The notes under the pieces are model-generated. The model was not told the origin of the DNA. It did no database searches and was given only the letters and a program-made list of their open reading frames with translations. From assembly GCA_902776765.1 (NCBI GenBank), contig CACYRP010000027.1, positions 1 to 64,000 on the forward strand: a stretch of 64,000 nt of DNA, written 5' to 3'. A program made the position numbers and the translations under genes. The stretch comes from Fibrobacter succinogenes. GTDB taxonomy: Bacteria; Fibrobacterota; Fibrobacteria; Fibrobacterales; Fibrobacteraceae. Every line of letters starts with the position of its first letter. Position 1 is the stretch's first letter. Positions 17,225-26,791 of this stretch are shown one piece after another.

Positions 17225-18220
17225 ATGCTCAATTTAATCAAGGCTGTTAGCCGATTTTTATCGACATACACATCTCTTTTCGTCATCGCATGCGCAATTA
17301 TCGCGTTTTTTGCCCCGATGCTCTTCGGCTGGGTTCACGGGAACACGAGTTCCATCATTCTCGGCATCATCATGCTCAGCATGGGCCTTACCATTACCAT
17401 GGACGACGTCCGCAACTTGATGAAACGCCCCGGCGACATTTTCCTTGGCGCGGTCGCGCAATACACCATCATGCCGCTTGTGGCATTTACGCTCACCAAG
17501 ATTTTCGGACTTGACCCATATTTAGCGATTGGCATTGTGCTTGTCGGTTGCTGCCCGGGCGGCGTTTCCAGCAATGTGATGAGTTTCTTGGCGAAAGGCG
17601 ACGTGACCTACTCCGTGAGCATGACGATGGCAAGCACGCTCCTCGCTCCGCTCATGACTCCGGTTTTAGTGCTTTGGCTTGCCGACACGAGCATCGAAGT
17701 GAACGCCGTCGGCATGTTCCTCAACATCCTTTACGTGACGGTTTTCCCGATTGCCATCGGATTCACTTGCAACTACTTCTTCGGCAAGCGCGCGGGATTC
17801 AAGGAATTCCAGGCAAATATGCCTGCCGTGAGCGTCATCGGCCTCGCACTGATTGTCGGCGGCGTGATCGTGACCGTACGTCCGCAGCTCTTGACGAACG
17901 GCATGGGGCTTATCGCACTCGTGCTCGCCGTGGTGTTCTTGCATAACGCTCTCGGTTACGTGCTCGGTTACAATGTCGGTCGCCTGTTCAAGTTCAACAC
18001 CGCTAAGAAGCGCACCATTTCCATCGAAGTCGGCGTGCAGAACGCAGGCATGGCAACAGTCCTCGCCGGCGCATTCTTCGCCAACCCGGAGAACCTCGCC
18101 ATCCACCCGGAAGCAGCCCTTTGCGTGGTACCGTGCGCCATCAGCTGCGCCTACCATTCCATCAGCGGAACAATCCTCGCCGGAATCTTTGCGCACTTGG
18201 ATAAAAAGAAAGAAGCATAA
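17225..18220 (+). CDS. Bile acid:sodium symporter family (BASS) protein
   Basis: The 331-residue protein has about nine membrane helices. The conserved BASS segments are clear: MLSMGLTITMDDVRNLMKRP, GIVLVGCCPGGVSSNVMSFL with the cation-binding CCPGGxxSN motif, and EVGVQNAGMATVLAGAFF with the ExGxQNxxL-like motif. It is a sodium-driven organic anion importer. The substrate in bacteria is often pantoate, pyruvate or sulfonates and cannot be decided here. A GAAGGG site and a TATATT box at 17190 support the start. Confidence 0.9.
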   Translation: MLNLIKAVSRFLSTYTSLFVIACAIIAFFAPMLFGWVHGNTSSIILGIIMLSMGLTITMDDVRNLMKRPGDIFLGAVAQYTIMPLVAFTLTKIFGLDPYLAIGIVLVGCCPGGVSSNVMSFLAKGDVTYSVSMTMASTLLAPLMTPVLVLWLADTSIEVNAVGMFLNILYVTVFPIAIGFTCNYFFGKRAGFKEFQANMPAVSVIGLALIVGGVIVTVRPQLLTNGMGLIALVLAVVFLHNALGYVLGYNVGRLFKFNTAKKRTISIEVGVQNAGMATVLAGAFFANPENLAIHPEAALCVVPCAISCAYHSISGTILAGIFAHLDKKKEA

Positions 18221-18740
18221 GAATCCGCCCAAGTCCGGTTCAAAATAATTTGTACAAAACGCACCTTCTGAGGTCCGTTTTGCATTTTTTGCCATTTTTT
18301 ACGTAACAAATGACAAAAAATTTAAATTTTTGACGTAATTTTTAGTACAAATTATTCAATATCCAGTAAAAACCAACGCATTTATTAACTTTCGAAGCAA
18401 TTTTTCACCTCAACAAAGCCCCATACCCACAATTTCCGCCCTCATAGACCAAGAAACACACCCAAAAGTGCAAAAACAATACAGACAACATTAAAATTTT
18501 ACGTAAGAAAAGCCCTGAAAAGCCCCATTTTGACGTAAATTTCGCCATTTTTCGAATTTCTCCGCACACATCCCCAGGCGAGACAATTCTCCATGTTGAA
18601 AAGGGCGGCCCTTTCGAGCCACCCTTTGTTATGACCAGGAAAACGTATGTCAATACAACAAAACCAAAAATCCTCAAGCATCCTCGCGGCATTCCTTGAA
18701 CACTAACCATCCATCAAGGAGCCGCGCACAAATCATTCCG
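18221..18740. other. 520-bp AT-rich region without a gene
   Basis: It begins with a terminator (18256-18290) flanked by a perfect 12-bp inverted repeat (AATAATTTGTAC at 18244-18255, GTACAAATTATT at 18345-18356). Four copies of the short word TACGTAA or GACGTAA are spread through it, and a GC-rich hairpin AAAGGG-CGG-CCCTTT occurs near 18600. Short open frames exist but none has a plausible start or protein-like sequence. Confidence 0.5.
18256..18290 (+). terminator. Terminator of the BASS gene
   Basis: AAAACG-c-ACCT pairs with AGGT-c-CGTTTT across a TCTG loop, and a six-T run follows shortly. Confidence 0.7.
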
Positions 18741-20405
18741 TCACGATATCAGCAGTATCGCCAGCACCTGACCGCTCAAAATTCTAAGCAACATCGTGAG
18801 CGGGTAAACAGAGGCATAACCGATGTTCGTTGCTTCGGAATTGCTGAGCCCGTTCGCAAAAGCAAGTGCCGGAGGGTCTGTCGTTGCACCCGCAAGCACA
18901 CCGCAAAGCGAGAGGTAATTGACCTTGAACACAGCCTTACCCACAATCGCCACAATCATCAGCGGAACAAATGTGATAATCGCCGAAAGCGCCATGTAGT
19001 AAAAACCGTCGCCATTCAAAAGCACATCGAAGAACTTGATGCCCGCATTGAGGCCCACGCAGCTGAGGAAAATCGTAATGCCAAGTTCGCGCAGCATGAG
19101 GTTTGCACTGTTTGCCATAAAGAAGTTGAGCGGTCCCATCTTGCGTTTACGGCTAAGGATAATCGCTACAATCAGCGGACCGCCAGCAAGCCCGAGTTTA
19201 AGCGGAGTCGGCATGCCAGGAATCGCAACAGGAATGCTTCCGACAATCACGCCGAGGAAAATTCCGAGGAATGCCGGCAAAATTTCCGGATGGTCAAGCG
19301 CCGTGAGCGAGTCGCCCAATTCCTTTGCCGCAGCAGCAATTGCATCCGGCGTACCCACAACAAGCAATTTGTCAGCAAACTTCACGCGGATATCGAGGCG
19401 CCCGGTGAACTTGAACCCGCCACGCGTCACACGGCTCACTGTCACACCAAAGCGGTCGTTCAACGCAAGCTGCTGGATGCTCTTTCCAAGAATTTTCTTG
19501 TTCGTCACGAGAATCGTCTTGACCGTCAAATTCGATTTTTGGAGCGTAATCGGCGTAGCCTGTTTTTCGCCAATAATCTTTTCCAAGCCCTCAATCGCCT
19601 CGGGCATACCGACCACATGCACCAAGTCGCCAAGTTCCAGCGTCAAATCGTCCTTCGGCATATTGATTACCTGATGGCGAGCATGCCTTGTCACCACGGC
19701 GCCCGTCGAAATGAGCCCCGGAATGTCCTTGATTTTGCAGCCCACAAGATTTGCGTTATCAACCCGAAGCGTGCAAGACATGATTTCCTTGGATTGCTCC
19801 GCAATTTCCTTCTGGTATTCCGCAGCCGCCAAATCCGGTTTCTGCTTAAAGAACACGCGCACAAGAATCATCACAAGAATAATGCCAATCACACCGAAAG
19901 GATACGCCACCGCATAGCCCACGCCCGTCAAAGAAGCATCGACACCCGCAGCCGTGAGCGCCGAATTTGCGGCACCAAGCGATGGAGTGTTCGTCACTGC
20001 ACCGCAAAGCATCCCGATCAGCACCGGAACATTGTCATGCATACTAGTCGTAAAGTAAATAAGGACGGTAGCAAGTACGCCCAGAAGGACAATGCCTACT
20101 GCGAGAATATTAAGCACCAACCCATGCCTTTTTAGGGAGTCTATAAAGCCCGGGCCTACCTGCATACCGATTGTATAAACAAATAAAATAAGGCCAAATT
20201 CTTGCATAAAATGGAGTACGCTGGGCTCAATCCGCATTCCGATATGACCTAGAAGGATTCCTACGAAAAGAGCTCCAGCTCCTCCAAGGCTAACACCTTT
20301 AACCTTGATTTTCCCCACCATGATACCAATGGCGGCCGTGAGGGAAATTGCCAAAACCTGTTGTCCGACGGAAGGTTTAACGAGTAAATCAATAAGCCAA
20401 TCCAT
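18741..20405 (-). CDS. Aspartate:alanine exchanger-family transporter (YidE/YbjL type)
   Basis: The 554-residue protein has two membrane domains of about five to six helices (residues about 5-180 and 375-550) separated by two TrkA-C/RCK_C modules (about 200-285 and 290-370). This is the defining architecture of the AAEx/AspT-YidE family. Each membrane half carries the duplicated pattern (GILLGHIG..., FVYTIGMQVGPGF, TNTPSLGAANSAL versus LGLAGGPLIVAIIL, TTDPPALAFANGL). The substrate is unknown. An AAGGATGG ribosome binding site precedes the ATG. Confidence 0.88.
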   Translation of the reverse strand: MDWLIDLLVKPSVGQQVLAISLTAAIGIMVGKIKVKGVSLGGAGALFVGILLGHIGMRIEPSVLHFMQEFGLILFVYTIGMQVGPGFIDSLKRHGLVLNILAVGIVLLGVLATVLIYFTTSMHDNVPVLIGMLCGAVTNTPSLGAANSALTAAGVDASLTGVGYAVAYPFGVIGIILVMILVRVFFKQKPDLAAAEYQKEIAEQSKEIMSCTLRVDNANLVGCKIKDIPGLISTGAVVTRHARHQVINMPKDDLTLELGDLVHVVGMPEAIEGLEKIIGEKQATPITLQKSNLTVKTILVTNKKILGKSIQQLALNDRFGVTVSRVTRGGFKFTGRLDIRVKFADKLLVVGTPDAIAAAAKELGDSLTALDHPEILPAFLGIFLGVIVGSIPVAIPGMPTPLKLGLAGGPLIVAIILSRKRKMGPLNFFMANSANLMLRELGITIFLSCVGLNAGIKFFDVLLNGDGFYYMALSAIITFVPLMIVAIVGKAVFKVNYLSLCGVLAGATTDPPALAFANGLSNSEATNIGYASVYPLTMLLRILSGQVLAILLIS

Positions 20406-20639
20406 ATACCATCCTTATTTTGCGCCCCAAATGTAGCATTGGTAATTAATAATGACTAATAGATTATTTATATTGTATTAATAACGAAAAATGATAGATA
20501 ACGCACTTGCATCACTCACTCCCCTTATAAAGCTATTTATTAATATAATTCAGCCCACCAAAAACGGCAAATGACATCAGACGGCTTTCATTTCTATATT
20601 ATTGCACAAGAAAGACAATTTAACACAAGCGGAGCAATA

Positions 20640-21188
20640 ATGCCAGAAGAAATAATCGACATCCTGAACAGCGACGGAACTCCGGCGGGATATTCACGCG
20701 GTAGAACGGAAGTTCACGCCAAGGGCCTTTGGCACCGCACGGTCCACATTTGGGCATTCGACACTCACGGCAGAATCGTTTTCCAGCTCCGCAGCCACCT
20801 CAAGGAAAACAACCCGAACCTGCTCGACACCAGCTGCGCAGGGCATATTACCGCAGGCGACGACAGCCGCAACGCCGCCATTCGAGAACTGCACGAAGAA
20901 ATGGGGGTTGACAAGCGCCCAGACGACCTCGAATACCTTTTTGAAGCGACTCACGAGAACGTTCTGAACAACGGGACGTATTTTGACAACGAATATTATG
21001 ATACTTATAAGATTATTTTGTCCGACAGTGAGGCTGCAAATTTAGTTCCGCAACCGGGCGAAGTTGACGATTTCGTATGGATGACACCTGCCGAATTTCT
21101 TGAAAAACACGCTAAAAACCCCGAAAAATTCGTAGACCACCCCAAAGATTACTCGTGGATACAGTCAATACAAAATGCACAAAAATAA
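20640..21188 (+). CDS. NUDIX hydrolase, isopentenyl-diphosphate-isomerase-like
   Basis: The start at 20640 (MPEEIIDILNSDGTPAGYSR) gives 182 residues. It is chosen because a TATATT box lies at 20595-20600, downstream of the other in-frame ATG at 20571, and because a GCGGAG site precedes it. The NUDIX box reads GHITAGDDSRNAAIRELHEE. RELHEE is intact, while the first conserved glutamate of the box (position 7) is aspartate. The opening EIIDILNSDGTPAG and WHRTVHIWAFD are typical of the Idi/YfcD-like branch. The substrate is unknown. Confidence 0.88.
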   Translation: MPEEIIDILNSDGTPAGYSRGRTEVHAKGLWHRTVHIWAFDTHGRIVFQLRSHLKENNPNLLDTSCAGHITAGDDSRNAAIRELHEEMGVDKRPDDLEYLFEATHENVLNNGTYFDNEYYDTYKIILSDSEAANLVPQPGEVDDFVWMTPAEFLEKHAKNPEKFVDHPKDYSWIQSIQNAQK

Positions 21189-21250
21189 GCATTAAATAGC
21201 TAAAACAAGTCCACATTTTATATACATTCTTTTAATGGATTCGGGTTGAT

Positions 21251-22147
21251 ATGTTAGGAATTTCACGGGGGATGGCATCCATGAAGTACAAAAATACAGC
21301 CATTGTTGTCGAAGGCGGCGGTTTACGAGGCTCGTATTCTGGCGGTATCCTCGACATTCTTGCAGACAAAGAAATAAAATTTGGAGGCGCTGTAGGCACA
21401 TCTGCAGGCGCAATTCATTTGTGCAGTTTTTTGTCAGGGCAAATCGGGCGCAACTTCCGCGTCGATACGATTCACTCTAAAAGTCCACGTTACATGAGCT
21501 TACGCAACCTGTTGTTCACAGGTGATTACTTCGCTTTTGACTATTGTTACAAACAAATTCCATACAAGATTGATCCATTCGAATTTGATAAGTTCACCGA
21601 GCAATGCCAAGAAACCGAATTCCATGTTTGCATAACGGATGTGGAAACGGGATTAGCCGAATACCCGCGCATTACCGACTATCGCAACGAGGACGAGATG
21701 AATTGCATCCGCGCCTCCGCGAGCATGCCGATTTTGAGCAAGATCGTCGAAATTCACGGGAAAAAATTCCTTGACGGCGGCATTGCCGACAGCATCCCGT
21801 TCGAACAGATGTTCAAAAAAGGATTTGAACGCGCCGTAGTGATTCTGACACGCCCGCTCGGCTACCGCAAAAAAATCAACAAAGCTCTCCCGCTTGTAAA
21901 ACTCGCCTACCGCCATTACCCCAAATTTGTCGAAGCGGTTGCCACGCGCCATATCCGCTACAACCAGGCGCTCGACAAACTTGCACAACTCGAAGCCGAT
22001 GGCAAGGTGTTCATATTCCGCCCAAGCAGGCTCATCAAGATTTCGGATATCGAATCGAACAAGAAGAAAATTGCAAACCTTTACGAGCTCGGGAAAGAAG
22101 ACGCTCACACCAAGATGCCAGAATTGCTGAAGTTCCTTGAGGGGTAA
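21251..22147 (+). CDS. Patatin-like phospholipase
   Basis: The 298-residue protein has the patatin fold. The oxyanion hole is GGGLRG (about residues 23-28), the nucleophile serine is in GTSAG (GAVGTSAGAIH), and the catalytic aspartate is in the DGG motif (FLDGGIADSIP). It belongs to the YjjU/RssA-like bacterial group that hydrolyses lipid acyl esters. The start is uncertain: 21251, or the ATG at 21281 (MKYKNTAIVVEGGG), which most family members would support. No signal peptide is visible, so it is probably cytoplasmic. Confidence 0.87.
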   Translation: MLGISRGMASMKYKNTAIVVEGGGLRGSYSGGILDILADKEIKFGGAVGTSAGAIHLCSFLSGQIGRNFRVDTIHSKSPRYMSLRNLLFTGDYFAFDYCYKQIPYKIDPFEFDKFTEQCQETEFHVCITDVETGLAEYPRITDYRNEDEMNCIRASASMPILSKIVEIHGKKFLDGGIADSIPFEQMFKKGFERAVVILTRPLGYRKKINKALPLVKLAYRHYPKFVEAVATRHIRYNQALDKLAQLEADGKVFIFRPSRLIKISDIESNKKKIANLYELGKEDAHTKMPELLKFLEG

Positions 22148-22399
22148 AGCACTTAGCAATTAGGAATTGGCTCTAGTCATCCTCCGTTAGGAGGACCCAT
22201 ACGCCGCCGCAAGAGGCAATTGGGAGTTACTAGAGGCCGGCATTTTTCGAGCGCATTCAACTCGTTGAGGAACAAAAAGTTCCACCAAGGTGCAAATTTG
22301 GGCAAATTTCGGCTATTTGTTGAACATGTTGCAACGAAAAACAACAGATTCTCAACACTGAATCTCAACGCTTTAGGACAACTATGGTAAATTTATAGT
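22148..22399. other. 252-bp intergenic region with palindrome and low-complexity words
   Basis: It contains the palindromic GTCATCCTCCGTTAGGAGGA at 22176-22195 and reiterated AATTAGGAATTGG/AATTGGGAGTT words like those at other gene boundaries. TAAATT at 22388-22393 ends 6 nt before the next gene's ATG and could be a leaderless -10 box. Confidence 0.45.
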
Positions 22400-23266
22400 A
22401 TGCCTGAAGTATTAGACTATTTGGAGTACCGTGAGTACCTGAAGGACTGGTTTGTCGAGACTAAAAAAGACAACCCGTTTACTTCGTACCGCTATCTCGG
22501 CCAGAAAACCGGAGTTGACCCGGCCTGGCTTGTCCGCGTTTTCCAAAAAGAAGGCCATCTGAACGAGAGCACGCTTCCCGTGTTCATCAGAATTTGCGGT
22601 CTCGATGACCGTCGCGCCGAATACTTCAAGACCCTTTACAGGTTCAACAAGACCAAGGCTAAGCAGACACTTTCCGAGCTCTATTACAAGCTCTTGGAGC
22701 TCCGCTCGCTCGAAACACGCGTGCTTTCGGAACCGGAACTCGCCTACTTCGGCAGTTGGGCTTGCGCAGCCCTCCGCGCCCTTATCGGCATCACGAAGGA
22801 CACGAGCGACATCACGAGCCTTGGCAAGCATTTGAACCCGCCTATTTCGCAGGACGATGCCCGCAACGCGCTTGGTATTTTAAAGCAACTTGGACTCGTA
22901 GTTCCTGACGGTACTGGCGGCTGGAATATCACCGACCAGATTATCAGCACCGGAGGCGAAGTCAAGAGTTCCGCAGTTCGCAGCTTCCACAGGCATACGA
23001 TGGAGCTTGCGCAAGAATCGCTGGACCGTCACAAACCCGACGAACGAGACATTTCGAGCGTCGTATTCACCGCTGACGAATCCGACTTGCCCGAAATCAA
23101 GCATAAAATTGAGGAATTCCGCCGAGGACTCCTGCAATTTGCCCGCAAGAGCGAACGCGCCGACCGTGTTTATGCATTGAACATAGCCATGTTCCCCCTC
23201 TCCGACAAGGTAGCCGACCCAGCAACAGGCCCTACCACGCCGCAAAACAACGGAGGTGGAAAATGA
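22400..23266 (+). CDS. TIGR02147-family (DUF4423) regulatory protein
   Basis: The 288-residue protein opens with the family hallmark VLDYLEYREYLKDWF, followed by a helix-turn-helix-like segment (SYRYLGQKTGVDPAWLVRVF, about residues 27-46) and an all-helical middle. The C-terminal part contains ERADRVYALNIAMFPLS, the conserved family end. TIGR02147 proteins are known almost only from Fibrobacter and relatives and are thought to regulate transcription. The gene overlaps the following lipoprotein gene by 4 bp (ATGA) behind a GGAGG site, so the two are translationally coupled. No Shine-Dalgarno sequence precedes this start. Confidence 0.85.
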   Translation: MPEVLDYLEYREYLKDWFVETKKDNPFTSYRYLGQKTGVDPAWLVRVFQKEGHLNESTLPVFIRICGLDDRRAEYFKTLYRFNKTKAKQTLSELYYKLLELRSLETRVLSEPELAYFGSWACAALRALIGITKDTSDITSLGKHLNPPISQDDARNALGILKQLGLVVPDGTGGWNITDQIISTGGEVKSSAVRSFHRHTMELAQESLDRHKPDERDISSVVFTADESDLPEIKHKIEEFRRGLLQFARKSERADRVYALNIAMFPLSDKVADPATGPTTPQNNGGGK

Positions 23267-24582
23267 TTTTCAAAAAGAAATTATATATTAAGGGTATGGA
23301 ATTGAAGCAGAACAAAACCAAACGCGTACTTACACTGATTGCGCCACTGGCAATCGGGTTTTCGCTATGCGCTTGCGGTTCTGACAATGTTGCAGGTGGC
23401 GGTCCGAGCGGTACAGAAGCCGGTAACGCCATCACAGCACAAATCCTTATAGCAAATGCACCGGCAGCAAACGCCCGAGTCAAGCTCGTCGAACACAACA
23501 GCCTGAGCGGTATCGAAGGTGGCTTCACAGCCATTGCAAACGATAACGGTTTTGTGACTATCGAAAAGGTTCCTGTCGGCAACTACACAATGGAAGCCAC
23601 ACTCAACGAGTCTGCCGTCCAATTGTCTGTTGACATCAAGGACACCATAAACGATGTTGATCTGGGTGCACACAGCTTGCAAAAGTCCGTCTACATTGGC
23701 GGTTCTGTAGCAAACTTCATTGCGGATTCCATCAGCGAAAACTTCAAGAACATGAACGGTTTCGTGAAATTCCGCGGTCTCGACCATTCTGCCACAATCA
23801 AGGATGGCAAATTCGAAGTCAAGGGACTCCCTGCTGGAAATCTGAACTTGGTATTCATTCCAGCAAACGCAACCGACACGGTTTATGTACCGATAACGAC
23901 GGATGCCGGCGACTCGATAACCACGCTTAAGCCACAAGATTCTATCCCGGAAAACAAGAATGAAACGCTCCTCATCGATGACTTTGAAGATGGGGACAAC
24001 CTCCACCTTTATGGTTCAGATTTCAAGGACCCTATTAACATATTTGATCCTAGCGGTGGATGGACTTTGTTAGCAACCAATTATGGTCCTAAAGCAAAGG
24101 TCAATATTTATCCAGAGTATAGCGCATCAGAAAACTCCGGCCATCCATTCCTCGTAGTTATCCAAGGCGATGAAAACGGAGGCAATGAAGTCAATGTGAA
24201 CTTTGATTTCCCGGATTCAGCAGATAGCAGTTTCGTTGCTATAATAATGTTATACATCGGCAAACAATATACAACATACGATTTAAGCTCAGTCGATTCA
24301 ATAGCCTTTGACGCCTGGGGTTCTGGGGATGCAGAAATCCAAATCGTGGACGGTTCTCGAAAGGACATTACAGGTATCGGCTACACGACAGGGAAATACG
24401 CATTTACTCTTCCAAAAACGAAGACAAATCTCAAATTCGCTTGGGCAGATATTGTACCCAAAGCAGAAGATCGCAAGAGTGTAACTTCTATTTCTATCGT
24501 ATTCCACAACGATGCGAAACTCCACTTAGACAATCTTGAATTCATCGGCAAAGACCTGCTGAATATTTGGAAGCAGCAGTAA
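23263..24582 (+). CDS. Lipoprotein coupled to the TIGR02147 gene
   Basis: The 439-residue protein has an N-terminal signal ending in the lipobox LCAC (cysteine near residue 38) and then GGGPSGTEAGNAITAQI, a motif that recurs in lipoproteins encoded beside TIGR02147 genes. Two carboxypeptidase-regulatory-like beta domains follow (about 55-130 and 140-215). The C-terminal half starts with LLIDDFEDGDNLHLYGSDF and resembles a jelly-roll carbohydrate-binding domain (about 235-435). The start at 23263 has a strong GGAGG site and overlaps the upstream stop. The sugar-binding role is inference from fold-like pattern only. Confidence 0.75.
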   Translation: MIFKKKLYIKGMELKQNKTKRVLTLIAPLAIGFSLCACGSDNVAGGGPSGTEAGNAITAQILIANAPAANARVKLVEHNSLSGIEGGFTAIANDNGFVTIEKVPVGNYTMEATLNESAVQLSVDIKDTINDVDLGAHSLQKSVYIGGSVANFIADSISENFKNMNGFVKFRGLDHSATIKDGKFEVKGLPAGNLNLVFIPANATDTVYVPITTDAGDSITTLKPQDSIPENKNETLLIDDFEDGDNLHLYGSDFKDPINIFDPSGGWTLLATNYGPKAKVNIYPEYSASENSGHPFLVVIQGDENGGNEVNVNFDFPDSADSSFVAIIMLYIGKQYTTYDLSSVDSIAFDAWGSGDAEIQIVDGSRKDITGIGYTTGKYAFTLPKTKTNLKFAWADIVPKAEDRKSVTSISIVFHNDAKLHLDNLEFIGKDLLNIWKQQ

Positions 24583-24584
24583 CA

Positions 24585-25451
24585 ATGCCGGGTGCAAATT
24601 CCGTAACATCGAATCAAGAAACGATTCACAAAGATCTTGAAGAAGTTGTCCGCAAATATGCGCGGACAACTTTTTTGCGTCCTATTGCAGACCATACCCG
24701 CGAGGCATTTGCCGAAGCGGAAGAATTCGTGCGGATGTTTTATGGGAACGCAGGAACTGCGCCGAGCGCTGTAATTCTAGATTCCGGATGCGGCACAGGA
24801 GAAAGCACAATCCATATCGCCCGACGCTTCCCGAATATTCCGGTCATCGGGATAGACAAGTCTTGCGCTCGTCTCAACAAAGCAGGCAATCCTTCGCAAA
24901 CAGCAGGCGAAGAAGTCCCTGCAAACGCATTCTGGATTCGCGCAGAGCTTTTGGATTTTTGGCGACTGGCACTTGACCGTGTAAAATCCGGCGAATGGAC
25001 AATCCCATACCACGCGGTGTATTACCCGAACCCGTGGCCCAAGCAGAGCGAAGCCACCAGGCGCTTCCACATGCACCCGATTTTTCCGACGCTTCTTGCA
25101 CTCGGGAATACAATTGAGCTGCGCACGAACTGGGAAATCTATGCCCGCGAATTTGCAGAAGCCGCGAGAATCGTGTTTGAAGAACGCACAAGCATAGCCT
25201 CGAAAGAACTTTATGGATCCCCTTCCTCGCTTCGTTCGGCCGAGGATGACAGCAAGAATGGTCATTCGGCCGAAGTGGACAAAAAGGGAGGTTCCCGCTT
25301 GCTTGGACTGCGTTCAACACAGGCTCTGGCGGAAACGACAATTAAGTGCGAAAGTTTCGACCCGAGCCCCCCCGAAACCGCCTTCGAACGCAAATACAAA
25401 GAAGCCCGCCAATCACTCTGGCGGGTAGTAGTTGGTAAGCTTAGTTGGTAG
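24585..25451 (+). CDS. trmB: tRNA (guanine-N7-)-methyltransferase (TrmB)
   Basis: It methylates G46 in the tRNA variable loop using SAM. The SAM pocket is LDSGCGTGESTIHIARRFP with GIDKS, and the family motif YYPNPWPKQSEATRRFH holds the catalytic region. ELRTNWEIYAREF is also characteristic. The start at 24585 follows the lipoprotein stop by 2 nt and has GGAAG 11 nt upstream, giving 289 residues. The C-terminal third carries an insertion coded at about 25216-25290 that is a dispersed palindromic element read in frame (SSLRSAEDDSKNGHSAEV). Such an insertion is odd, but the fold core lies before it. Confidence 0.88.
   Translation: MPGANSVTSNQETIHKDLEEVVRKYARTTFLRPIADHTREAFAEAEEFVRMFYGNAGTAPSAVILDSGCGTGESTIHIARRFPNIPVIGIDKSCARLNKAGNPSQTAGEEVPANAFWIRAELLDFWRLALDRVKSGEWTIPYHAVYYPNPWPKQSEATRRFHMHPIFPTLLALGNTIELRTNWEIYAREFAEAARIVFEERTSIASKELYGSPSSLRSAEDDSKNGHSAEVDKKGGSRLLGLRSTQALAETTIKCESFDPSPPETAFERKYKEARQSLWRVVVGKLSW
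25216..25252. repeat. Dispersed palindromic element inside trmB
   Basis: GGATCCCCTTCCTCGC...CGAGGATGACA has the same ends as intergenic copies (28554-28576, 61321-61348). A perfect palindrome TTCGGCCGAA follows at 25265-25274. It is translated as part of TrmB without breaking the frame. Confidence 0.6.
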
Positions 25452-25493
25452 AACTTAGATATTTTCTAAGCTCTAAGTTCTAAGCTCTAAGTT

Positions 25494-26705
25494 CTACTTC
25501 CTATCCTTCATCCAATTTGCGATGAACTTGAGGTTTCTCGTAAACTTGACATCCATTTCGGCACCGGGCACCACGATAAATTCCGTGAGTCCGTACTTGT
25601 CGCCCTTGCTGCCCCAGTCATACGTATAACCCAAACGAGTCCACGGGCGGGCATCCGGCCCTTCATAACTCTTAGATGCACGAGCATCAAACCAGTTCTT
25701 GAACCACATGATGCGTTCAGAAACTTCTGTATCGTTTCCGTATTCACCTTCAAATGCCGTTCGCATATCAAAAGCCTTCACATCGGGCACATACGCCGGT
25801 CGCATCAAGTCTTCCGGGCTTACCCACAAGAATGCCATGTGCGTTACGTTAGAAGTTCTCGGCTCGCCAAACAACTGCTTGAATCTCAGATCCCAATTAC
25901 GCACGCCTTCATTGTGATCATGGAACCAGCTCAAAAGTTCTTTTTCGTTCACGACCCAGACAACGCTATCGGACTTGACCAGTTCGCCATCCTTATAAGT
26001 ATCAGCATCCGACGTAAGCGTCACCACGAGGAGTTTCGACTTGTCCGCATTCCACGTGACCTTGTCGCTGTATTCATCAAGCGTCACAATCGTGTACTTT
26101 TCTTCTTCAAGCGCTTCGGCGGCATCCTTCACAGCAGCGGCAAATTTCACGTCCAAAATGGAATCGCGATTGACCATCGAGACTTTTTGGCCCTTGTTAT
26201 CGCGAATTTCGCAATACGGAATGCTATCCGTATTCACGGCGACCTCGGCCTTTGCAAACTGGTCGCTCAAGATATCCCCGTTATATGAGAAAAGCTTATC
26301 CCCTTCCACAAACGAAATCACGACCTTGCAAAATCCCTTTTCAGGAATCACGACCGACGTAGGGAAACGCTCGTTTCCGGCACCAGCCGAATCAAGCGAC
26401 ATCTTGTTTTCATTTTCGCCGCAAGTGTAATTGTATTCCGTAAGGGTCGCAACCCCCGGCTTCATTTCGCTAAAGAACACATTTTCTTGTTCACTGCTAA
26501 AGGCCGGTTTTACTACGATGGATGTGCCACCAAGCATAATCGTATGCGGAATGCCCTCGCCACAGTAATATGCCGGTTGACGGAACACACCGATAATACC
26601 CGTTTTTCCCTGGAAATTTTCAGCCTTGGAGACACCGCTCTTTGTGAGCGAACAGCCAAACAACGCAAGAGCAAAAGCGCTCCCCAATAAATAAATGTTC
26701 TTCAT
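25494..26705 (-). CDS. Lipoprotein of unknown function
   Basis: The start at 26705 (MKNIYLLGSAFALALFGCSL) has GAGG 6 nt upstream and gives 403 residues with a lipobox cysteine at residue 18. The in-frame ATG 12 nt earlier lacks a ribosome binding site. The mature part is beta-rich in its first half and contains two tryptophan-rich segments near the end (NEGVRNWDLRFKQLF; MWFKNWFDARASKSYEG). I do not recognise the family. It is followed on the same strand by nothing, and upstream by the M6-protease gene end 87 bp from its convergent neighbour trmB. Confidence 0.65.
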   Translation of the reverse strand: MKNIYLLGSAFALALFGCSLTKSGVSKAENFQGKTGIIGVFRQPAYYCGEGIPHTIMLGGTSIVVKPAFSSEQENVFFSEMKPGVATLTEYNYTCGENENKMSLDSAGAGNERFPTSVVIPEKGFCKVVISFVEGDKLFSYNGDILSDQFAKAEVAVNTDSIPYCEIRDNKGQKVSMVNRDSILDVKFAAAVKDAAEALEEEKYTIVTLDEYSDKVTWNADKSKLLVVTLTSDADTYKDGELVKSDSVVWVVNEKELLSWFHDHNEGVRNWDLRFKQLFGEPRTSNVTHMAFLWVSPEDLMRPAYVPDVKAFDMRTAFEGEYGNDTEVSERIMWFKNWFDARASKSYEGPDARPWTRLGYTYDWGSKGDKYGLTEFIVVPGAEMDVKFTRNLKFIANWMKDRK

Positions 26706-26791
26706 CCGATTCCTCATCCTGCAAACGTAATTGTTAAGCGATTATCTATATTCGATAATATAGCTAACTCGCCATTTTTTGCAGGATATTT

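Noticed and set aside
18696-20135. Long open frame (479 codons) opposite the YidE-type transporter gene
   Set aside because: It is antisense to a clear membrane protein. The translation is full of Arg, His and Asn, as expected from reading membrane-helix codons backwards.
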